In this document: positions 6,285-9,734 of the stretch, piece after piece
Numbering within the stretch: position 1 is the first letter of the stretch
How the letters are laid out: each line of letters opens with the position of its first letter
Assembly: GCA_003562655.1 (NCBI GenBank)
Contig: PWUC01000090.1
Span: 1-9,734 of the forward strand
Reading direction: 5' to 3'
Origin: Clostridia bacterium
GTDB lineage: Bacteria; Bacillota_E; SLMV01; PUMD01
Length of the DNA: 9,734 bases
The notes under the pieces: model-generated
What the model saw: the letters and a program-made list of their open reading frames with translations, nothing else
Told to the model about the DNA's origin: nothing
Database searches by the model: none
Position numbers and translations under genes: made by a program

Positions 6285-7397
6285 ATGGGTCGGTTTGCCT
6301 TTATTGTACATCCAATGCAGGCGGAAAATGTGAGCAGACGCTATCCATTTCTGAGGTTTTTGCCCCCGAGAGTGCTCGAGGGCATCATGCGTCTTGCCCC
6401 CCCCTTCGTAACCTCTGAGGTCACGGGAGTTCGATCGCAATTTGCCGAGGCCGGGGGCCACTTCATCGTCTGCCCCCTGAGTTCGCGCCAGATTCTGGCG
6501 ATGCCGGAGGATTACGTGGTCTCGAAGATCATCGCTGCCGGCCGCGTGGCGGAAAGGCTGGGAGCTGGGATCGTGGGCCTCGGGGCCCTGACCGCCGTGG
6601 TCGGAGATGCCGGGCACAGGGTTGCAGAGGGGCTGGACATCGCGGTGACCACGGGGGACAGCTATACGGTGGCGACGGCCATCGAGGCGACCCGCCGCGC
6701 CGTTGACTTCATGGAGTACCAGATGAATGAGATCGAACTGGCCGTGCTCGGTGCCACAGGGTCCATCGGGCAGATCTGTGCCGAGATCATGTCACGCGAG
6801 GTCCGCCATCTGACTCTCGTCGGCCGCGATAAGGTTCGATTGAAGGCCCTTCGCGACCGCATCCTGAGGTCGGCCGGGGTTTCAGCCCGGGTCTCTACCG
6901 ATCCGGGAGCGGTTTTGCCGTCCTGTGACGCGGTGATCTCGGCCTCCAGTTCTGCAGATGCTATTGTGAGGCCCGAGGATCTGAAACCGGGAGCGGTGGT
7001 CTGCGATGTGGCCAGGCCCAGGGATGTGTCGCAGCAGGTGGCAGAGGTCAGAGATGATGTCCTCGTCCTTGAGGGCGGTGTGGTGTCCGCCCCCGGGGCG
7101 GCGGACTTCGGGTTTTACTTTGGCGTGCCTCCCGGAAGCTGCATGGCCTGCATGGCGGAGACCATCGTATTGGCCATGGAGGGTCGCTACGAGAACTATA
7201 CCCTGGGACGCAGCCTGACGGTGCGCCAGGTCGAGGAGATCGATCAGTTGGCCCGCAGGCACGGGTTTGCGTTGTCAGGGTTTCGGGCTTTTGAACGTGA
7301 GGTTTCCGCAGAGGACCTGCACAGGATCAAGAGGCGGGCGACCCGGCGAAGAACGGAACTGAACATCTCTCAGGGCAGGGCGACTTCCCGGGTGTGA
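6285..7397 (+). CDS. COG5322-family dehydrogenase resembling cyanobacterial long-chain acyl-ACP reductase
   Basis: A 370-residue soluble oxidoreductase with a central Rossmann nucleotide-binding site, VLGATGSIG (154-162), and an adjacent VGRDK (179-183). Outside this site it can be laid alongside cyanobacterial acyl-ACP reductase from memory: GLGALTAVV (98-106) against GGFTSII, TTGDSYTVA (122-130) against TTGNTHTAY, EGGVV (263-267) against NGGVV, ACMAETIVLAMEG (288-300) against ACFAEAMLLEFEG, and RRHGFALSGF (324-333) against the C-terminal RHGF. Cys289 falls on the thioester-forming catalytic Cys of that enzyme, which reduces fatty acyl-ACP to aldehyde with NADPH. Databases often call the Bacillota forms shikimate dehydrogenase or predicted amino acid dehydrogenase. 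The C-terminal 30 residues after about 340 are basic and not part of the core. ATG 6285 has AGAGG 12 bases upstream, a long spacing. No aldehyde-deformylating oxygenase is in the window. The substrate is inferred, not shown. Confidence 0.72.
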   Translation: MGRFAFIVHPMQAENVSRRYPFLRFLPPRVLEGIMRLAPPFVTSEVTGVRSQFAEAGGHFIVCPLSSRQILAMPEDYVVSKIIAAGRVAERLGAGIVGLGALTAVVGDAGHRVAEGLDIAVTTGDSYTVATAIEATRRAVDFMEYQMNEIELAVLGATGSIGQICAEIMSREVRHLTLVGRDKVRLKALRDRILRSAGVSARVSTDPGAVLPSCDAVISASSSADAIVRPEDLKPGAVVCDVARPRDVSQQVAEVRDDVLVLEGGVVSAPGAADFGFYFGVPPGSCMACMAETIVLAMEGRYENYTLGRSLTVRQVEEIDQLARRHGFALSGFRAFEREVSAEDLHRIKRRATRRRTELNISQGRATSRV

Positions 7398-7463
7398 GCC
7401 GGGGCGGGTTGTCCGATGATTGCGGATGGATTGGCTCACGTCGGATTCTTGGAGGTGTAAGAG

Positions 7464-7970
7464 GTGGTGGATGAAGAGATCCTGCTGTCACCGCGGGAAT
7501 ATGAGAGACTGGTAGAGGAGCTGAACTACCTCAAAGGTGACCGGCGACGCCAGGTGGCCGAGAGAATCAGGAAGGCGAGATCCTACGGTGACCTGGCTGA
7601 GAATTCGGAATATGATGCGGCCAAGGAAGAACAGGCCCGGCTTGAGAGCCGGATTGCTCAGCGCCGAAACCTGCTCCGGCGTGCCCGGGTGCTGCAGCCC
7701 GAGGACATCGATACCCGGTGCGTCAACGTCGGTTCGCAGGTCACGATCGTTGATGAAAGCGACGGCAGTGAGTACACTTATCTCATCGTGGGGGCACTGG
7801 ATGCGGATCCTGCAAGGAACCGGATTTCCTACCGCTCTCCCGTGGGCAAGGCCCTGTATGGCAAGACGGTGGGCGATTCTGCGGGAGTTCGCCTTCCGGC
7901 GGGAATGGTCCGGTACAGGATTGAAGACATACAGTGGATCGGTGGTTTCTCTGCACCCCAGGAGCAATGA
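7464..7970 (+). CDS. greA: Transcript cleavage factor GreA
   Basis: A factor that enters the secondary channel of RNA polymerase and triggers cleavage of backtracked RNA so that elongation restarts. The 168-residue protein has the usual two parts: an N-terminal antiparallel coiled coil (about 1-78), with GDLAENSEYDAAKEEQ at 42-57 whose Asp43 and Glu46 are the acidic tip residues (Asp41 and Glu44 in E. coli), and a C-terminal FKBP-like domain (about 85-160), with VNVGSQV, SPVGKALYGK (125-134) and the closing YRIEDI. GTG 7464 is the start because GGAGGTG at 7451-7457 is optimally placed; the nearby ATG 7471 is in another frame. The 66-base gap after the reductase gene contains no promoter I can see. 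lysS follows 18 bases later in the same frame, so greA and lysS are probably co-transcribed, as in many Bacillota. Confidence 0.96.
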   Translation: MVDEEILLSPREYERLVEELNYLKGDRRRQVAERIRKARSYGDLAENSEYDAAKEEQARLESRIAQRRNLLRRARVLQPEDIDTRCVNVGSQVTIVDESDGSEYTYLIVGALDADPARNRISYRSPVGKALYGKTVGDSAGVRLPAGMVRYRIEDIQWIGGFSAPQEQ

Positions 7971-7988
7971 AGAAGGGTTGGGATCCTG

Positions 7989-9488
7989 TTGGCTCTGGAT
8001 GATGCGGATGCGGGCGGACTGATTCGGGCGAGACATCAGAAACTGAGGGCCCTGCAGGATGCGGGTGTGGATCCGTACGGGGGCAGGTTCGATCCAACTC
8101 ACACCGCTCAGGAGCTGTGTGAGCATGTGGATTCCCTGGAGGGCGAGATTTCGACGGCCGGGCGCATCATGGCCATCCGGTCGCACGGCAAGATCACATT
8201 CATGGACCTGGTCGACCGCAGCGGCAGCATTCAGCTTTACTTCGGGGTGGATGAGGTCGGCGCTGAGCGATATGAGATGCTGGATCTGTTCGATATTGGA
8301 GACATCCTGGGAGTCAGCGGCGAGGTCTTCCGCACACGCACCGGGGAACCCTCGGTCAGGGTCGGCCAGTTTGAGATCCTGAGCAAGGCTCTTCGCCCCC
8401 TGCCGGAGAAACGGCACGGCCTGACGGATGTGGACCTGAGGTACCGCCATCGTTACCTGGACCTGACGGTGAACCCCGAGGCCAGGGCTCTCTTTGTGAC
8501 CCGGAGCCGGATTCTTGCGGAGATGCGGAGATTCTTAGATGACAGGGGATATCTCGAGGTGGAGACGCCGATGATGAGCACCGTTGCGGGCGGGGCCATT
8601 GCCCGGCCCTTCGTCACCCATCACAATGCCCTGGACCTGACCCTGTACCTTCGCATTGCCACCGAGCTTCATCTCAAGAGGCTGCTGACGGGAGGGCTGG
8701 AAAGGGTCTATGAGATCGGCCGCGTCTTCCGCAATGAGGGGATGTCTCGCAACCACAATCCCGAGTTCACCATGCTTGAGCTATACCAGGCCTACGGCGA
8801 CTACGAGGACATGATGGCGCTCACGGAGTCACTGCTGTGTCATCTGGCGGAGAAGGTGCTGGGCGGCTGCGAGCTCTCGTATGACGGACAGACAATTGAT
8901 CTTTCTCCGCCCTGGCGGAGACTCAGCCTGGTGCAGGCCCTCGCTGATGAGGGAGTTGACGTGCGGAGCTGGAAGGGACGGGAGGACGCCCACACCGATG
9001 CCCGCCGCCAGGGTGTGCAGACCGATCCAGCTTCGACCCCGGGCAGGGTCATGGACAAACTGATCGATGAACTCGTGATGCCCCGGCTGGTCCAGCCCAC
9101 CTTCGTCATGGATCACCCGGTGGACATTTCACCGCTGGCAAAGCGGAAAGAAGATGATCCGGATTTCACCTGCCGGTTTGAGCCGGTCATTGCGGGCATG
9201 GAGATCGGCAACGCCTTCAGTGAAATCAACGACCCCCGGGAGCAGAGGCTGAGATTCGAGGACCAGCTGCTGCAGCGGAGCCGCGGGGATGATGAGGCCC
9301 ACGTGATGGATGAGGATTACCTGCTGTCGCTGGAGTATGGCATGCCGCCCGCCGGAGGGCTGGGGATCGGTGTCGACCGCGTGGTGATGCTGCTGACGGG
9401 CGCGCGGTCGATACGGGATGTGATCCTCTTTCCGCTGATGCGGCCCAGGGCGGACGATGAGGATGAGGACCTCCCCGCAGTGGAATGA
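7989..9488 (+). CDS. lysS: Lysyl-tRNA synthetase, class II
   Basis: Charges tRNA-Lys with lysine using ATP in the cytosol. The 499-residue protein has the normal class II layout: an N-terminal helix; an OB-fold anticodon-binding domain (about 55-140, with AGRIMAIRSHGK and FMDLVD); and the catalytic domain with motif 1 GYLEVETPMM (187-196), GGAIARPFVTHHNALD (201-216), motif 2 RVFRNEG plus HNPEFTMLELY (245-266), QPTFVMDHPVDISPLAK (369-385), GNAFSEINDP (407-416), DEAHVMDEDY (435-444) and motif 3 GGLGIGVDRVVMLL (456-469). The end is a short acidic tail, DDEDEDLPAVE. The start is taken as TTG 7989: it is the only good initiator between greA's stop and the conserved N-terminal helix, with AGAAGGG (7971-7977) 11 bases upstream, which is a weak, distant site. 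Motif 2 reads MSRNHNPEF where most enzymes have an S-T/V-R-HNPEF form, a conservative change. The rRNA promoter P1 starts 10 bases after its stop. Confidence 0.97.
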   Translation: MALDDADAGGLIRARHQKLRALQDAGVDPYGGRFDPTHTAQELCEHVDSLEGEISTAGRIMAIRSHGKITFMDLVDRSGSIQLYFGVDEVGAERYEMLDLFDIGDILGVSGEVFRTRTGEPSVRVGQFEILSKALRPLPEKRHGLTDVDLRYRHRYLDLTVNPEARALFVTRSRILAEMRRFLDDRGYLEVETPMMSTVAGGAIARPFVTHHNALDLTLYLRIATELHLKRLLTGGLERVYEIGRVFRNEGMSRNHNPEFTMLELYQAYGDYEDMMALTESLLCHLAEKVLGGCELSYDGQTIDLSPPWRRLSLVQALADEGVDVRSWKGREDAHTDARRQGVQTDPASTPGRVMDKLIDELVMPRLVQPTFVMDHPVDISPLAKRKEDDPDFTCRFEPVIAGMEIGNAFSEINDPREQRLRFEDQLLQRSRGDDEAHVMDEDYLLSLEYGMPPAGGLGIGVDRVVMLLTGARSIRDVILFPLMRPRADDEDEDLPAVE

Positions 9489-9497
9489 AATGGCCGC

Positions 9498-9526
9498 TTG
9501 ACAGGGGCATCCGCAGTGGATACAAT
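9498..9526 (+). promoter_or_regulatory. rRNA operon promoter P1 (sigma-A consensus)
   Basis: TTGACA (9498-9503), a 17-base spacer and TACAAT (9521-9526): a perfect -35 and 5 of 6 bases at -10. It begins 10 bases after the lysS stop. The predicted transcript start is near 9533. Lack of a downstream gene in the window and the leader signals that follow point to an rRNA operon. Confidence 0.85.
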
Positions 9527-9579
9527 GACTGCCGTTGCTGATGAGTCGCCCGCTGCTCGAAAAAGCTGGGGAACGAGGC

Positions 9580-9608
9580 TTGACAGAGCGGCGAGCGCGA
9601 AGTACAAT
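9580..9608 (+). promoter_or_regulatory. rRNA operon promoter P2 (sigma-A consensus)
   Basis: TTGACA (9580-9585), a 17-base spacer and TACAAT (9603-9608), identical in both hexamers and spacing to P1, 82 bases downstream. The bases after the -10 are also alike (GACTGCCG after P1, GAGTGTCCG after P2). Tandem strong promoters of this type are usual for Bacillota rrn operons. The predicted start is near 9615. Confidence 0.87.
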
Positions 9609-9623
9609 GAGTGTCCGATGTCC

Positions 9624-9646
9624 TCGGTCTTTGACAAGTGAACAGT
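9624..9646 (+). promoter_or_regulatory. boxA-like rRNA antitermination element
   Basis: The sequence TCTTTGACAAGTGAACAG (9628-9645, within this span) resembles the TCTTTGAAAACTGAACA motif seen in Bacillota rRNA leaders and 16S-23S spacers, where NusB-S10 binds the boxA part (core like TGYTCTTT). It begins about 10 bases after the predicted P2 start, the expected place. The core here reads CGGTCTTTGA, so it is not a perfect boxA. Confidence 0.55.
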
Positions 9647-9659
9647 GTTCTGATGAGGG

Positions 9660-9677
9660 AAGTTCCAGGCGGAACTT
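9660..9677 (+). other. Leader hairpin 1 (7-bp perfect stem, AGGC loop)
   Basis: AAGTTCC (9660-9666), loop AGGC, GGAACTT (9671-9677), followed by TTA. The run of U is only four and half of it is in the stem, so a leader fold is preferred over a terminator. Confidence 0.6.
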
Positions 9678-9708
9678 TTACGGTAGCAGGGGAGCTGGGA
9701 TTGTTGAC

Positions 9709-9728
9709 ATGTGGCCTTCGGGTCACAT
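9709..9728 (+). other. Leader hairpin 2 (8-bp stem, UUCG tetraloop)
   Basis: ATGTGGCC (9709-9716), TTCG, GGTCACAT (9721-9728), with one G-U pair. C(UUCG)G is a very stable tetraloop typical of structured RNA and rRNA-type transcripts. No U-tract follows before the window ends, so it does not look like a terminator. Confidence 0.65.
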
Positions 9729-9734
9729 CAGATA

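Larger units (their letters stand above)
9615..9734 (+). other. Probable 5' leader of pre-rRNA (16S gene beyond the window)
   Basis: No reading frame with a ribosome site follows the two promoters. The stretch holds a boxA-like motif and two hairpins. The 16S 5' end (AGAGTTTGAT) is not reached, so the rRNA itself is not annotated. The other possibility, a strongly expressed tRNA or 5S/23S unit, cannot be excluded from this window. Confidence 0.6.

Noticed and set aside
7398..7463. Separate promoter for greA
   Set aside because: TTGTCC is present near 7409 but no -10 hexamer lies at a suitable distance.
7488..8450. 320-codon minus-strand frame over greA and lysS
   Set aside because: Antisense shadow of two unmistakable genes, with no domain and no ribosome site.
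9660..9680. Hairpin with TTTTA as an intrinsic terminator
   Set aside because: AT-rich 7-bp stem and a T-run of only four, half of it in the stem; its place in a rRNA-type leader makes termination unlikely.
9226..9726. 166-codon minus-strand frame over the lysS end and the rRNA promoters
   Set aside because: Antisense to lysS motif 3 and to two consensus promoters, Pro/Ser/Arg-rich, no domain.

Overview
The window looks like chromosomal core sequence from a GC-rich member of the Bacillota (Clostridia/Moorella/Limnochordia-like). This is inferred from G-rich Shine-Dalgarno sites, several GTG and TTG starts, DUF441 (YtwI/YeaL type) and DUF2619 (YqhV type) membrane proteins, the dusB/greA/lysS cluster, and consensus rRNA-type promoters straight after lysS. 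I cannot name the species. Coding density is very high, no gap exceeds about 250 bases, and I see no mobile element, CRISPR array or tRNA gene.

Layout. (1) 2-1097, plus strand: the last 43 codons of a probable COG2403 GTPase (cyclic 2,3-diphosphoglycerate synthetase-like), then carbamate kinase arcC. (2) 1100-3188: a small DUF2619 membrane protein on minus, a DUF441 membrane protein on plus, and a 12-helix MFS exporter on minus. arcC and the DUF2619 gene converge with a 2-base gap; the DUF441 and MFS genes converge with a 20-base overlap. (3) 3311-5226, plus: a ComA-type phosphosulfolactate synthase and a DusB-type tRNA-dihydrouridine synthase. (4) 5288-7397, plus: an extended -10 promoter followed by a two-gene unit, a 301-residue protein of the family usually labelled 'quinate 5-dehydrogenase' and a 370-residue Rossmann-fold protein that resembles cyanobacterial long-chain acyl-ACP reductase (COG5322), including its candidate catalytic cysteine. 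(5) 7464-9488, plus: greA and lysS. (6) 9489-9734: two near-identical tandem sigma-A promoters (TTGACA-N17-TACAAT), a boxA-like element and two hairpins, read as the 5' leader of an rRNA operon whose 16S gene starts beyond the window.

How the genes fit together. Most of the right half is translation and transcription housekeeping: tRNA modification, transcript-cleavage factor, lysyl-tRNA synthetase and an rRNA operon. The exception is the two-gene oxidoreductase-like unit placed between dusB and greA. Its two members lie 20 bases apart behind a shared promoter and have no function I know of as demonstrated; together they are the best candidate in the window for an undescribed system, possibly fatty-acyl or other acyl-thioester reduction. 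The left half joins carbamoyl-phosphate/ATP metabolism, small membrane proteins, an efflux pump and an enzyme that makes phosphosulfolactate from phosphoenolpyruvate and sulfite.
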